64,000 bases of DNA from Chelatococcus albus (GCF_030067675.1 NZ_JASJEV010000006.1:62001-126000); one strand, 5' to 3'; shown: positions 39,905 through 49,281, counted from the first letter of the stretch. Made by a program: numbers and translations. Notes: generated from the letters alone by a model not told the origin.

Positions 39905-39939
39905 TTGCGATACCGTCCGGCAGTTCCTATGATTAGGAA
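39905..39939 (+). promoter_or_regulatory. irr promoter with an operator-like dyad over the -10 box
   Basis: TTGCGA (39905-39910) and TATGAT (39928-39933) are 17 bases apart. A perfect dyad TTCCTA-TGAT-TAGGAA (39924-39939) overlaps the -10 box, so a dimeric repressor bound there would block transcription of irr. Which protein binds (Irr itself, the Mur-like protein, or another) is not shown. Confidence 0.55.
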
Positions 39940-39969
39940 TGACTTGCAATAACGCGGACCGACGTGACC

Positions 39970-40476
39970 ATGGATGAAGGGCTTGATCTGGGCCGGGGTG
40001 CCGCCGCGCGGTCCGTAGCTCCCGGGGAATTGAGCATGCTGAACGCCGTTCGGGGCGAGCGCAACGGCTGCCCGTTCCACGACCTGCGCGAACGGCTGCG
40101 GCGCGTCGGCTTGCGGCCCACCCGCCAGCGCGTGTCGCTCGGCTGGCTGCTCTTCGCCAAGGGCGATCGGCACGTGACGGCCGAGATGCTCTACGAAGAG
40201 GCGACCCGCGCCCGCGTGCCGGTGTCGCTCGCCACCGTCTACAACACGCTGCATCAGTTCACCGAGGCCGGGCTCCTGCGCGAGCTCGCGGTGGACGGGT
40301 CGAAGACCTATTTCGACACCAATGTCTCCGACCATCATCATTTCTTCGTCGAGGGTGACGAGAAGCTGATGGACATTCCGGGTCCGGGCATCGCCGTGAG
40401 CGACCTGCCGGAGGCCCCGGAAGGCATGGAGATCGCCCGCGTGGACGTCATCGTCCGCCTTCGCCGCAAGGGCTGA
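39970..40476 (+). CDS. irr: Iron response regulator Irr (Fur family)
   Basis: This 168-residue Fur-family regulator controls iron and heme metabolism in Rhizobiales. The heme regulatory motif GCPFHDL has Cys34-Pro35, and the histidine cluster DHHHFFVEGD is the second heme site. The HTH segment is LRPTRQRVSLGWLL and PVSLATVYNTLHQFTEAGL. In Bradyrhizobium the heme motif marks Irr for degradation when heme is available; this protein has the same motif. The ATG at 39970 was chosen; a GTG lies two codons upstream. otsB follows 47 bases downstream on the same strand. Confidence 0.96.
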   Translation: MDEGLDLGRGAAARSVAPGELSMLNAVRGERNGCPFHDLRERLRRVGLRPTRQRVSLGWLLFAKGDRHVTAEMLYEEATRARVPVSLATVYNTLHQFTEAGLLRELAVDGSKTYFDTNVSDHHHFFVEGDEKLMDIPGPGIAVSDLPEAPEGMEIARVDVIVRLRRKG

Positions 40477-40523
40477 GTCGTCACCGTTCGTCGAACGGAA
40501 GCAGGCGGCTCGGCGGAGAACGC

Positions 40524-41336
40524 ATGAGCCTTGACGATAGGGATGCGCACGACATCGGCGGTGCGCGTGTGAGCGCCTTTCTCGCCCGCGTCGCTGCCGA
40601 GCCGCAGCGCTACGCGCTCTTCTTCGATATCGACGGCACCCTGATCGAGATCGCGCCGACGCCCGACGCGGTCGTCGTGCCAGCCGCCCTGCCGGATCAG
40701 TTCCGTCGTCTTGCGCGCCGCTTCGGTGGCGCCGTGGCTTTCCTCAGTGGCCGCACGCTCGCCTGGATCGACCGCCGCTTCGACGCGGTCGTGACGGCCG
40801 TCGGGGCCCTGCACGGCATCGAGCGGCGCACCGCCGCAGGCACGATCGAACGTCGTGTTCCCCCGGCCGGACTCGATCTTGCCCGCCGGACCATCGACTC
40901 GGCCGTGGCGGCCTGGCCCGGGGTGCTCGTCGAAGACAAGGGCCTCGCCGTCGCGGTGCACTACCGCTCCGTCCCGGAACGCGGCGCGGTCGTGGACCGG
41001 CTGATCGCCGATCTCGCCGCCGGAAGCGACGGTGCGCTCGAGGCGCTGCCCGGCAAGGCGGTGGCGGAGCTTCGCACCGCCGGCGCGCACAAGGGCACGG
41101 CGCTCGAGGCCTTCCTCGCCGAACGCCCCTTCCTTGGTCGCCTGCCGGTCTTCTTCGGCGACGACGTGACCGATCAGGACGGCTTTGCCGCTGCCCGGAT
41201 GCACGGCGGCGTGGCCATTGCGGTCGGCCGGTCGGCGCGCGAGGTCGGGGCCGATTTCGCCTTGCCCGATCCGGTGGCCGTGCGGGCCTTCGTCGCCCGG
41301 GCGGTGGCTCCGGTCCGCGAAGGGGAGACCGTATGA
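40524..41336 (+). CDS. otsB: Trehalose-6-phosphate phosphatase
   Basis: This 270-residue HAD-type phosphatase converts trehalose-6-phosphate to trehalose. The nucleophile motif FFDIDGTLIEI carries D35 and D37, and the later motif GDDVTDQDGF supplies the metal-binding aspartates. The stop overlaps the GH15 start by 4 bases (ATGA). It is the first of three coupled genes; the synthase otsA is the third. Confidence 0.95.
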   Translation: MSLDDRDAHDIGGARVSAFLARVAAEPQRYALFFDIDGTLIEIAPTPDAVVVPAALPDQFRRLARRFGGAVAFLSGRTLAWIDRRFDAVVTAVGALHGIERRTAAGTIERRVPPAGLDLARRTIDSAVAAWPGVLVEDKGLAVAVHYRSVPERGAVVDRLIADLAAGSDGALEALPGKAVAELRTAGAHKGTALEAFLAERPFLGRLPVFFGDDVTDQDGFAAARMHGGVAIAVGRSAREVGADFALPDPVAVRAFVARAVAPVREGETV

Positions 41337-43126
41337 CGGGTGAACCGGCAAATCTCGACCTCGGCGTCATCGGCAACAGCGCCGTGGCCGCGCTGGTTGA
41401 CGACCGGGGACGGATCGTGTGGCTCTGCTATCCGCGGCTCGACGGGGATCCGGTGTTCCACGCGCTCATTGGCGCCGGCGCCGGCGGGGATGGTTCCTTT
41501 GCCGTGGAGCTCGATGGCTTTGCCCGGGCGGAGCGCCGCTACTGGCCGAACACGGCCATTCTCGAAACGGTGCTCGAGGCCGAGGACGGCTCGCGCGTGC
41601 GCATCGTCGACTTCGTGCCCCGGTTCAAGATGTTCGGGCGCCTGTTTCGGCCGGCGATGGTCATGCGCCAGATCGAGCCGCTCGCCGGTTCGCCACGCGT
41701 GACCGTGCGCCTGCGCCCGTCCTGGGATTATGGGGCGGAGCGGCCGCGCGTCACGCGCGGCTCGAACCACTTGCGCTTCGAGCTGGGCGACCAGACGCTG
41801 CGCCTGACGACGGATGCCTCGCCGGGCCTGATCCTCGACGAGATCTCCTTCGTGCTCGAACGGCCGCTCACCTTCGTCCTGGGGCCGGACGAGCGTCTGG
41901 CCGAGGCGCCGGCCACGGTCTATCGCAGCTTCGTGGAGCAGACCGCGGCCTACTGGCGTGAGTGGGTGCGCTATCTGGCCATTCCCTATGAATGGCAGGA
42001 CGTGGTGATCCGCGCCGCGATCACCCTGAAGCTCTGCGCCTACGAGGAGACCGGCGCGATCGTCGCGGCGCTCACCACCTCGATCCCGGAATACGGGGCG
42101 ACCGGCCGCACCTGGGACTACCGCTACTGCTGGCTGCGCGACTCCTTCTTCGCCGTGCGCGCCCTCAACCGCCTGGGGGCGACGCGCACGATGGAGGACT
42201 TCATCAGCTATGTGACGAACGTCGTGGCAAAGGTCGGCGACCGCGAGCTGCAGCCCCTGTTCGGGCTGCAGTTCGAGGGCCGGCTCGACGAGGCGCTCGT
42301 CGATGGGCTACCCGGCTATCGTGGTCTCGGCCCCGTGCGGCGCGGCAACGCCGCCTTTGCCCAGCGCCAGAACGACGGCTACGGCTCCGTCATCCTCGCC
42401 ATCGCCCAGTGCTTCTTCGACGAGCGGCTCGACCGCCGTGGCGACATGGCCCTGTTCGAGCGGCTGGAAAGGCTCGGCGAGCGGGCGGCGGCCCTGTGGA
42501 ACCAGTCCGACGCCGGTCTGTGGGAGTATCGCACGCTCTCCCATGTCCACACCCATTCGGCCACCATGTGCTGGGCGGCCTGCGACCGGCTGGCGCGCAT
42601 CGCCCGGCGCGTCGGGGCCGAGGATCGGGCCCCCTACTGGCGCGAACAGGCCGAGGCCATCCGCCAGGGCATCTTCCGCGAAGCCTGGAACGAGAGACTG
42701 GGCTGCTTCGTGTCGCGCTTCGGCGGCGACGATCTCGACGCGAGCCTGCTGCTTCTGGCCGATATCGGCCTCGTGAGCGCCGACGATCCGCGCTTTCATG
42801 CTACGGTCGAGGCCGTGGCGCGGCGCCTGAAGCGGGGCAAGCACCTTTTCCGCTATGCGGCAGAGGACGATTTCGGCGTGCCGGAAACGGCCTTCACGAT
42901 CTGCACGTTGTGGTACGTGGAGGCGCTCGCCAAGATCGGCCGTCAGGAGGAGGCGCGCGACCTGTTTGCCGACGTTCTCGGCCGGCGCAACAGCCTCGGC
43001 CTCCTGTCCGAGGGCATTCACGTGGAAACGGGAGAGCTCTGGGGCAACTTCCCGCAGACCTATTCGATGGTGGGCCTGATCCACGCGGCACTCTCCCTGT
43101 CGCAGCCCTGGGAGGAAGCGTTTTGA
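41333..43126 (+). CDS. Glycoside hydrolase family 15 protein (glucoamylase/trehalase-like)
   Basis: This 597-residue cytoplasmic protein has an N-terminal beta-sandwich (NLDLGVIGNSAVAALVDDRG) and a C-terminal (alpha/alpha)6 barrel. GH15 signatures are TGRTWDYRYCWLRDSFF, DAGLWEYR (probable catalytic acid) and SEGIHVETGELWGNFPQTYS (probable catalytic base in SEG). There is no signal peptide. Actinobacterial and archaeal GH15 members include true trehalases, and its place between otsB and otsA, overlapping both by a few bases, suggests trehalose or a related glucoside as substrate. That is inference. Confidence 0.9.
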   Translation: MTGEPANLDLGVIGNSAVAALVDDRGRIVWLCYPRLDGDPVFHALIGAGAGGDGSFAVELDGFARAERRYWPNTAILETVLEAEDGSRVRIVDFVPRFKMFGRLFRPAMVMRQIEPLAGSPRVTVRLRPSWDYGAERPRVTRGSNHLRFELGDQTLRLTTDASPGLILDEISFVLERPLTFVLGPDERLAEAPATVYRSFVEQTAAYWREWVRYLAIPYEWQDVVIRAAITLKLCAYEETGAIVAALTTSIPEYGATGRTWDYRYCWLRDSFFAVRALNRLGATRTMEDFISYVTNVVAKVGDRELQPLFGLQFEGRLDEALVDGLPGYRGLGPVRRGNAAFAQRQNDGYGSVILAIAQCFFDERLDRRGDMALFERLERLGERAAALWNQSDAGLWEYRTLSHVHTHSATMCWAACDRLARIARRVGAEDRAPYWREQAEAIRQGIFREAWNERLGCFVSRFGGDDLDASLLLLADIGLVSADDPRFHATVEAVARRLKRGKHLFRYAAEDDFGVPETAFTICTLWYVEALAKIGRQEEARDLFADVLGRRNSLGLLSEGIHVETGELWGNFPQTYSMVGLIHAALSLSQPWEEAF

Positions 43127-44541
43127 GGAGACTGGTGATCGTCTCGAACCGGGTCGCCGTGCCTTCGCGCAAGGCCGGCGCCTCGGCGGGCGGTCTCGCC
43201 GTCGCCCTCAATGACGTCCTGCGGGCGCGCGGGGGCCTCTGGTTCGGCTGGAGCGGCAGGATCGGCGCCGAGCAGGACGACGCGGTCCTGGTCGAGCGCG
43301 GCAACGTCACCTACGCGGTCTGCGACCTGTCGCACGAGGACTATGAGGAATACTACAACGGCTTCGCGAACCGGACGCTGTGGCCGCTCCTGCACTATCG
43401 GCTCGACCTGACCGAGTTCGCCCGGCGCGACCTCGCCGGATATCGGCGCGTCAATGCCTATTTCGCCGATCTCCTCCTCAGACACGTGCGGCCGGACGAT
43501 GTGCTGTGGCTGCACGACTATCACCTGATCCCGCTCGCCGAAGCGCTGAGGGCGCGCGGCCTGCACAACCGCATCGGCTACTTCCAGCACATTCCCTGGC
43601 CCTCGCCCGATCTATTCCTCGCCCTGCCGAACCATGCCGAGATCGCGCGCGCCCTCTGCGCCTGCGATCTCGTCGGCTTCCAGACGGAGCGCGACGCGCA
43701 CAATTTCGGCCGCTATCTCGTCGAGGAGTTCGGTGCCTCCGCCTGCGAGGGCCGGCGCATGTCGGTCGCCGGCCGCGAGCTGCGCATCGGTGTCTATCCT
43801 GTCGGCATCGACCGGCTGGGCTATGCCCGCACGGCGGCGCGGGCCGGGCGCTCGGCCTTCATCCGTGAGGTTCGCGAGAGCCTGAGCGACCGCACCATGC
43901 TCATCGGCGTCGACCGGCTCGACTATTCGAAGGGCCTGACGCAGCGCCTCGACGCCTTCGAACGCGTCCTGGCGGTGGCGCCGGAATGGCGCGGCCGGCT
44001 GACCTTCCTGCAGATCACGCCGAAGAGCCGCAGCGATATCCCCGAATATGCCGCCATGCAGCGCGCCCTGGGCGAGACGGCCGGTCGGATCAACGGCCTC
44101 TACGGCGAGGCGAACTGGACGCCGATCCGCTACGTCAACCGCTCCTATACGCGCGGGGAGCTCGCCGGGCTCTACCGGCTCGCCAAGGTCGGCGTGGTCA
44201 CGCCCCTGCGCGACGGCATGAATCTCGTGGCAAAGGAATATGTCGCCGCTCAGGATCCGGAGGATCCCGGCGTGCTGGTGCTGTCGCGCTTCGCGGGCGC
44301 GGCGGCGGTGCTCGACGGGGCCCTGCTCGTCAATCCCTACGACATCGACGGGACGGCCTCGGCCATCCGGCAGGCGCTGGCGATGTCCGGCGATGAACGG
44401 CGCTGGCGCTGGAACGCCATGTGGTCGCGCCTCGCCGAAACTGACATCGGCGGCTGGGCCGGGCGCTTCCTCGGCGACCTCGACGGGTTGAACGGCGTGC
44501 CTGCTCCGAGCGACGACAGCGTCGTGCCGGGGCTTGCCTGA
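43123..44541 (+). CDS. otsA: Alpha,alpha-trehalose-phosphate synthase (UDP-forming)
   Basis: This 472-residue GT20 glycosyltransferase joins UDP-glucose to glucose-6-phosphate. Conserved parts include RRLVIVSNRVAVP with the GGLAVAL loop, WLHDYHLIPLAEALRARG, IGYFQHIPWPSPDLF and LRDGMNLVAKEYVAAQ. The start is TTG at 43123, overlapping the GH15 stop TGA by 3 of its bases, with GGAGGAAG upstream; a GTG at 43135 is the alternative. With otsB it completes the OtsAB route to trehalose. Confidence 0.95.
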   Translation: MRRLVIVSNRVAVPSRKAGASAGGLAVALNDVLRARGGLWFGWSGRIGAEQDDAVLVERGNVTYAVCDLSHEDYEEYYNGFANRTLWPLLHYRLDLTEFARRDLAGYRRVNAYFADLLLRHVRPDDVLWLHDYHLIPLAEALRARGLHNRIGYFQHIPWPSPDLFLALPNHAEIARALCACDLVGFQTERDAHNFGRYLVEEFGASACEGRRMSVAGRELRIGVYPVGIDRLGYARTAARAGRSAFIREVRESLSDRTMLIGVDRLDYSKGLTQRLDAFERVLAVAPEWRGRLTFLQITPKSRSDIPEYAAMQRALGETAGRINGLYGEANWTPIRYVNRSYTRGELAGLYRLAKVGVVTPLRDGMNLVAKEYVAAQDPEDPGVLVLSRFAGAAAVLDGALLVNPYDIDGTASAIRQALAMSGDERRWRWNAMWSRLAETDIGGWAGRFLGDLDGLNGVPAPSDDSVVPGLA

Positions 44542-44547
44542 CCGGCC

Positions 44548-45081
44548 TCACTCGACGCGTTCGTTGGGATAGACGCCCCAGAGCTTTTCCTGCCGCAGGT
44601 AGCCGTCCACGTCCTGCACGATGATGCGGCACCACGTGCCCGTGCACAGCTTGATATTGGCGATGACGCCCGCCTGCAGTCGCGCCACGACCTGGGCCTT
44701 GTCATCGGCACGCTCGCGCAGCTCGAAGGTCTCGCCCTTCGCCCAGGGTGCGACGAGGGCGGTGCGCCGCCCCGACAGGAGGCTGTGCAGCACCCAGCCC
44801 TCCGTCCCCTCGGCGTCGCGGATTCGCCGCCAGGTCTCGAACTCCGCGGTGATCTCCACCGGCAGGCCGGCCCGCTGGAAGACCCACGCCGTGCGATGGT
44901 CCTTCGACGGGCCTTCGCGCAGGTTGACGCGATCAGACTTCAGGCTGACGTAGCGCGGCACCGGCAGGCCGCTGACCGGGCCTACGCCGGGTGCCGTATT
45001 CTGTGCCGCGAATGCAGGGGTCGCGAGTGCGAGCCCGGCGAGGGCGAGACGCATCGCGGAACGGGCTAGGCACGGAAGCAT
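44548..45081 (-). CDS. SH3-domain protein, exported
   Basis: This 177-residue periplasmic protein has a signal peptide (MRLALAGLALATPAFA after a short N-region) and two bacterial SH3-like segments. The first is YVSLKSDRVNLREGPS, then TEGWVLHSLL; the second is LRERADDKAQVVARL..CRIIVQDVDGYLRQEKLWG. Similar proteins occur beside D-isomer 2-hydroxyacid dehydrogenase genes in Rhizobiales, as here. A cell-wall or protein-binding role is suggested by the SH3 fold only. An ATG at 45054 is also possible as start. Confidence 0.85.
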   Translation of the reverse strand: MLPCLARSAMRLALAGLALATPAFAAQNTAPGVGPVSGLPVPRYVSLKSDRVNLREGPSKDHRTAWVFQRAGLPVEITAEFETWRRIRDAEGTEGWVLHSLLSGRRTALVAPWAKGETFELRERADDKAQVVARLQAGVIANIKLCTGTWCRIIVQDVDGYLRQEKLWGVYPNERVE

Positions 45082-45289
45082 TGTGACCCTGGTAACCTCT
45101 TCGATCGATCCCCGCGCGGCGGCTGTCGCTCGCCCGGGCTTCGACTCCTGTCTCAGTTGTGTTTCTGCCGTCCTCTGATAGAGAGGCGGAAGTGAGGCGG
45201 GCGACAGGCGGATGCCCGAAGTCATCTGTCGCCGATTGTGCTTAACGGCGCGTGAAGCGCCCAGCGTGAGCGCGGGGGGACGCTCCCTG

Positions 45290-46282
45290 ATGAAGAAGAA
45301 GCCGCTCGTCGTCGTCACCCGCAAGCTGCCCGAGGTCGTGGAGACGCGCATGCGCGAGCTCTTCGACGCACGCCTCAATATCGATGATCGCCCGATGACC
45401 CCGACCGACCTCGTCGAGGCGGTCAGGACGGCGGACGTCCTCGTCCCGACGATCACCGACCGCATCGACGCCTCGCTCCTGGCGCAGGCCGGCGGCCATC
45501 TGAAGCTCATTGCCAATTTCGGCACCGGCGTCGACCACATCGACGTGCAGACGGCGCTCTCGCGCGGCATCACGGTCACCAACACACCTGGCGTGCTCAC
45601 CCAGGACACGGCCGACATGACGATGGCCCTGATCCTCGCCGTGGCGCGCCACATCCCCGAGGGCGCGCGCATCCTGCCCGAGGGGGAATGGGCCGGCTGG
45701 TCGCCGACTTGGATGCTTGGCCGCCGCATCACCGGCAAGCGCCTCGGCATCGTCGGCATGGGGCGCATCGGCCAGGCCCTGGCGCGCCGCGCCAGGGCCT
45801 TCGGCCTCTCCATCCACTATCACAATCGGCGCCGCGTGCCGGCGGTAATCGAGGAGGAGCTGGAGGCGACCTACTGGGAATCGCTCGACCAGATGCTCGC
45901 TCGCATGGACATCGTTTCCGTCAACTGCCCGCACACGCCGGCGACCTACCATCTCCTGTCGGCGCGGCGGCTGAAGCTGATGAAGCGCGAGGCCATCATC
46001 GTCAACACCGCGCGCGGCGAGATCATCGACGAGACGGCGCTCGCCCGCATGCTCGAGGCCGGAGAGCTCGCCGGCGCGGGCCTCGACGTGTTCGAGCACG
46101 AGCCGGCGGTCAATCCGCGCCTGCTCAAGCTCGCCAAGCAGCACCGCGTGGTGCTGCTGCCGCACATGGGTTCGGCCACCATCGAGGGCCGCATCGACAT
46201 GGGCGAGAAGGTCATCGTCAACATCAAGACCTTCCTCGACGGCCACAGGCCGCCGGATCGCGTGCTGCCGAGCATGTTGTGA
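45290..46282 (+). CDS. D-isomer-specific 2-hydroxyacid dehydrogenase (glyoxylate/hydroxypyruvate reductase-like)
   Basis: This 330-residue NAD(P)-dependent enzyme has a Rossmann loop GIVGMGRIGQALARRA. Catalytic residues are recognisable as Arg in VNTARGEIIDE, Glu in EHEPAVNP, and His in LLPHMGSAT. The HNRRRV after the beta-2 strand favours NADPH. It most resembles bacterial glyoxylate/hydroxypyruvate reductases (GhrB/GyaR type). It is divergent from the SH3 gene. The ATG at 45290 fits the start of the conserved N-terminus. Confidence 0.9.
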   Translation: MKKKPLVVVTRKLPEVVETRMRELFDARLNIDDRPMTPTDLVEAVRTADVLVPTITDRIDASLLAQAGGHLKLIANFGTGVDHIDVQTALSRGITVTNTPGVLTQDTADMTMALILAVARHIPEGARILPEGEWAGWSPTWMLGRRITGKRLGIVGMGRIGQALARRARAFGLSIHYHNRRRVPAVIEEELEATYWESLDQMLARMDIVSVNCPHTPATYHLLSARRLKLMKREAIIVNTARGEIIDETALARMLEAGELAGAGLDVFEHEPAVNPRLLKLAKQHRVVLLPHMGSATIEGRIDMGEKVIVNIKTFLDGHRPPDRVLPSML

Positions 46283-46434
46283 GCGAAGGCCGGGGCGCCG
46301 GCCCAGCGAATCGCCGGCGACGGCCGGGCCTCGCCCGGTAGCGCGGTGCGTTGCGCCCATCGCCGCGAAGCGCCACCTATGACCGGTCCATCGGACGCGG
46401 GGCAGGGGGGGTGTGGTCGATCGGGGAGGGGCGC

Positions 46435-47241
46435 ATGACCTCGGCAGTGCTCACCGGGATCGGCCGCGGGCTCGTCGGCATCCTGACGAAGCCGGTGAAG
46501 GGCTACGAGCCCGCCTATCCCCCTGATGCGCAGGCGCTTGCCCGCGTGCTGCGCCCGGCGGACGTGCTGCTTGTCGAAGGCAACACCCGGGTCTCCATCG
46601 CGATCAAATATCTCACCCAGTCAACCTGGTCGCATGCGGCGATGTTCGTCGGCGACGTCATGGGCCGGAAGACGCCGGAGGGCGAGCCGCACGTCCTCGT
46701 CGAGGCGACGATCGAGGGGGGCGTCGCCTCCGCGCCGCTCTCCAAGTACCGCGACGCGCACGTGCGCGTCTGCCGGCCGATCGCGCTCACGCCCGAGGAT
46801 CGCGAGAGCGTCATCCGCTTCATGGTCGAGCGCATCGGCTACGGCTACGACGTGAAGAACGTCGTCGACCTCATGCGCTATCTCCTGCCGCAGCCGCCGG
46901 TGCCGCTGCGCTTCCGGCGGCGCCTGCTCGCCTTCGGCTCCGGCGAGCCAACGCGCACCATCTGCTCGACGCTGATCGCTCAGGCCTTCCAGAGTGTGCG
47001 CTATCCCATCCTCCCGCGCGTCAAGGACAGGGGCGACGACCGCAAGGTGAAGTCGGAATTCGCGCGCGAAGAAATCCTCCACATCCGCCACCACACGCTC
47101 TATGCGCCGCGCGATTTCGACATCTCGCCCTATTTCGCCATCGTCAAGCCGACGATCGAGACCGGGTTCGACTACAAGCGCTATCTCTGGGGCGAGGATC
47201 GGCCGGTGAGCGCCAGAGAACCGATGCGGCGCAGCGCCTGA
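46435..47241 (+). CDS. YiiX/YebB-like NlpC/P60-type cysteine hydrolase
   Basis: This 268-residue protein of the circularly permuted papain-like family has the expected His in STWSHAAMFVG and the nucleophile Cys in TICSTLIAQAFQS. Homologues include YiiX and YebB. The fold is used on peptidoglycan peptides or lipids, but the substrate is not known here. There is no signal peptide. The ATG at 46435 sits behind GGGGAGGG at 5 bases, which decides the start. Confidence 0.85.
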   Translation: MTSAVLTGIGRGLVGILTKPVKGYEPAYPPDAQALARVLRPADVLLVEGNTRVSIAIKYLTQSTWSHAAMFVGDVMGRKTPEGEPHVLVEATIEGGVASAPLSKYRDAHVRVCRPIALTPEDRESVIRFMVERIGYGYDVKNVVDLMRYLLPQPPVPLRFRRRLLAFGSGEPTRTICSTLIAQAFQSVRYPILPRVKDRGDDRKVKSEFAREEILHIRHHTLYAPRDFDISPYFAIVKPTIETGFDYKRYLWGEDRPVSAREPMRRSA

Positions 47242-47402
47242 TCGCGGCGGCCGCCGGTGCGGGCAGACCGCGGCCGGTGCCCAGCGGATCACCGCCGCGC
47301 GGCCTGTGCGTGCGCTTGGCGCGGCCCCCCTTGCACGCCGCCGGCCGCAGCCCCACCTTGCGCCCGCGCGCATCACGCGCAGGAGAGGCGGACACAATCG
47401 CG

Positions 47403-48116
47403 ATGATCATCGAAGCGGCGTTCAAGGCCTGGTGGCAGATCCTGTCGCCGCCCTTCCGGCGCATCCTGTGGCGCTCGCTCGCACTGACGCTCGCCCTCCT
47501 CGCCCTGGCTTGGCTCGGGCTCACGCGTCTCCTCGCCCTGCTGATGGAGCGCTACCAGGTCTTCGCCGACTACCCGCTCGTCGACAGCTTCGCTTTCGCC
47601 TTCGCGGGCATCGGCATGCTTGTCGCGCTCGCCTTCCTGGTGCCGCCGGTCTCGGCGCTCGTCGCAGGCTACTTCCTCGACGACGCGGCCGAGCTCGTCG
47701 AGCGCCGGCATTACGGGCAGGAGCCGCCGGGCGCACCGCTGTCGCTCGGCCGCTCGATCGTCTTCGGTCTGCGCTTCGCCGCCCTCTCCCTTCTCGTCAA
47801 TGCGGTGGCGCTGACGCTGATCTTCATTCCGGGCGTCAACCTCGTCGCTTTCTTCGTCGCCAACGGCTATCTGCTCGGACGGGAATATTTCGAGCTCGCG
47901 GCCGGGCGCTTCCGGCCGATGCCGGAGGCGGCGGCGATGCGCGCCGCCCATCGCGGCGCGGTCTTCCTCGCCGGGCTCGCCATCGCGGCCGTGATCGCCG
48001 TGCCCGTGCTCAATCTGGTCACGCCGCTTTTCGGCATCGCGCTCATGGTGCACGTCCACAAGCGCCTGAGCGCCCGGGCCACAGCCGTCCCGGCACGCGC
48101 CACGGCAGAGGTCTGA
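47403..48116 (+). CDS. EI24/CysZ-like membrane protein
   Basis: This 237-residue inner-membrane protein has four to six hydrophobic segments. The EI24 (CysZ-like) domain is indicated by FKAWWQILSPPFRRILWRS, VPPVSALVAGYFLDDAAELVE and FANGYLLGREYFEL-like spacing. CysZ in E. coli imports sulfate, but alphaproteobacterial EI24 members are not shown to do so. It follows the YiiX-like gene by about 160 bases and could be independently transcribed. Confidence 0.82.
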   Translation: MIIEAAFKAWWQILSPPFRRILWRSLALTLALLALAWLGLTRLLALLMERYQVFADYPLVDSFAFAFAGIGMLVALAFLVPPVSALVAGYFLDDAAELVERRHYGQEPPGAPLSLGRSIVFGLRFAALSLLVNAVALTLIFIPGVNLVAFFVANGYLLGREYFELAAGRFRPMPEAAAMRAAHRGAVFLAGLAIAAVIAVPVLNLVTPLFGIALMVHVHKRLSARATAVPARATAEV

Positions 48117-48151
48117 AGCGTCTTTCCCGGAGCCCGGACCGCAAGGCGGCC

Positions 48152-49156
48152 TCAGATCGTGCGGGCCGTGTCGAACTGGCCGGCCTTGCGGAAGCGCCAG
48201 AGGTAGGAAGGCACGATCGCCTCGTCGGCATTGGGCGTGATGCCGAGGCCCTCCAGGGTCCGGCCCTCGCGAACCGCCGCCTCCGACACGACATTGTCGC
48301 GGCGCAGCAGCTTCACCTGGTCGCGCGTGATGACGAATTCGTCGGGCATCAGGCCCAGCGTCAGCTTGTCGAGGAACTCGACCACCGTCGCCTGCAGGTG
48401 CGCGGCGCCGAAGGGCAGCGGCAGGATGAGCCGCTTGCGGTGCGTCACCTTGAGCACATACTCGACGAGGCCGCGCAGGGTGCGCACCTCCGGGCCGCCG
48501 AGCTCGTAGATGCGGCCGCCTGCGACCGCGCCGTCGACGGCGCGCGCGATGGCCTCGGCCACGTCGCCGACGAAGACGGGCTGGAATTTCGTGTCTGCCC
48601 CGGCGAGGGGCAGCACCGGCATCATGCGGGCGAGCGCCGCGAAGCGGTTGTAGAACTGATCCTCGGGACCGAAGACGATCGAGGGCCGGAAGACCACGGC
48701 CTGCGGCAGGGCGGCGAAGACCGCCTTCTCGGCCTCGGCCTTGGTGCGCGCATAGGCCGAATCGGAGGCGTCATCCGCGCCGAGGGCGGAGACGTGCACG
48801 AGGCGCGCACCGGCGGCGGCGGCGGCCTGGGCGACGGCGCGCGCGCCGAAGGCCTGCACGGCCTCGAAGGTCTGGCGGCCCGTTTCCTGAAGGATGCCGA
48901 CGAGATTGACGACGATGGCCGCGCCGGCGACCGCCTGTTCGACCGAGGTCTTGTAGCGGAGGTTGGCCTGCACGGCGTGGATCTGGCCGACGCGGCCGAG
49001 AGGCTGCAGATGCCCGGCAAGGTCCGGGCGACGCACCGCGACGCGGATGCGATAGCCGCGCTTGGCGAGGGCTCGCACCACGTGCCGACCGATGAAGCCC
49101 GACCCGCCGAACACGGTGACGAGCTGCGAGGAGGGCGAAAGCGCACCCGCCGACAT
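48152..49156 (-). CDS. Complex I NDUFA9-subunit family protein (NAD-dependent epimerase fold)
   Basis: This 334-residue atypical SDR has the dinucleotide loop VTVFGGSGFIGRHVVRAL. It belongs to the bacterial family related to the mitochondrial complex I accessory subunit NDUFA9 (YfcH/NAD-epimerase). Motifs VVNLVGILQETGRQTF and AYARTKAEAE are typical; the SDR Tyr-x3-Lys survives as YARTK. The ATG at 49156 was chosen; a TTG lies two codons upstream. No nuo genes are nearby. Confidence 0.88.
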   Translation of the reverse strand: MSAGALSPSSQLVTVFGGSGFIGRHVVRALAKRGYRIRVAVRRPDLAGHLQPLGRVGQIHAVQANLRYKTSVEQAVAGAAIVVNLVGILQETGRQTFEAVQAFGARAVAQAAAAAGARLVHVSALGADDASDSAYARTKAEAEKAVFAALPQAVVFRPSIVFGPEDQFYNRFAALARMMPVLPLAGADTKFQPVFVGDVAEAIARAVDGAVAGGRIYELGGPEVRTLRGLVEYVLKVTHRKRLILPLPFGAAHLQATVVEFLDKLTLGLMPDEFVITRDQVKLLRRDNVVSEAAVREGRTLEGLGITPNADEAIVPSYLWRFRKAGQFDTARTI

Positions 49157-49252
49157 CGACAATCTCCGCTGAAACCCCTGAGGAACTCGGGCGTTTCCTT
49201 AGTCAATCGCAACCCGGCTGTATAGGGGCGGTGGATCGGGCACGAAGACACG

Positions 49253-49281
49253 TTGACAGCGAGCCGTGGAGGCCCTTAAAG
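49253..49281 (+). promoter_or_regulatory. Promoter of tRNA-Leu(CAG)
   Basis: TTGACA (49253-49258) and TTAAAG (49276-49281) are 17 bases apart, placing the start point about 15-16 bases before the tRNA. Confidence 0.65.
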
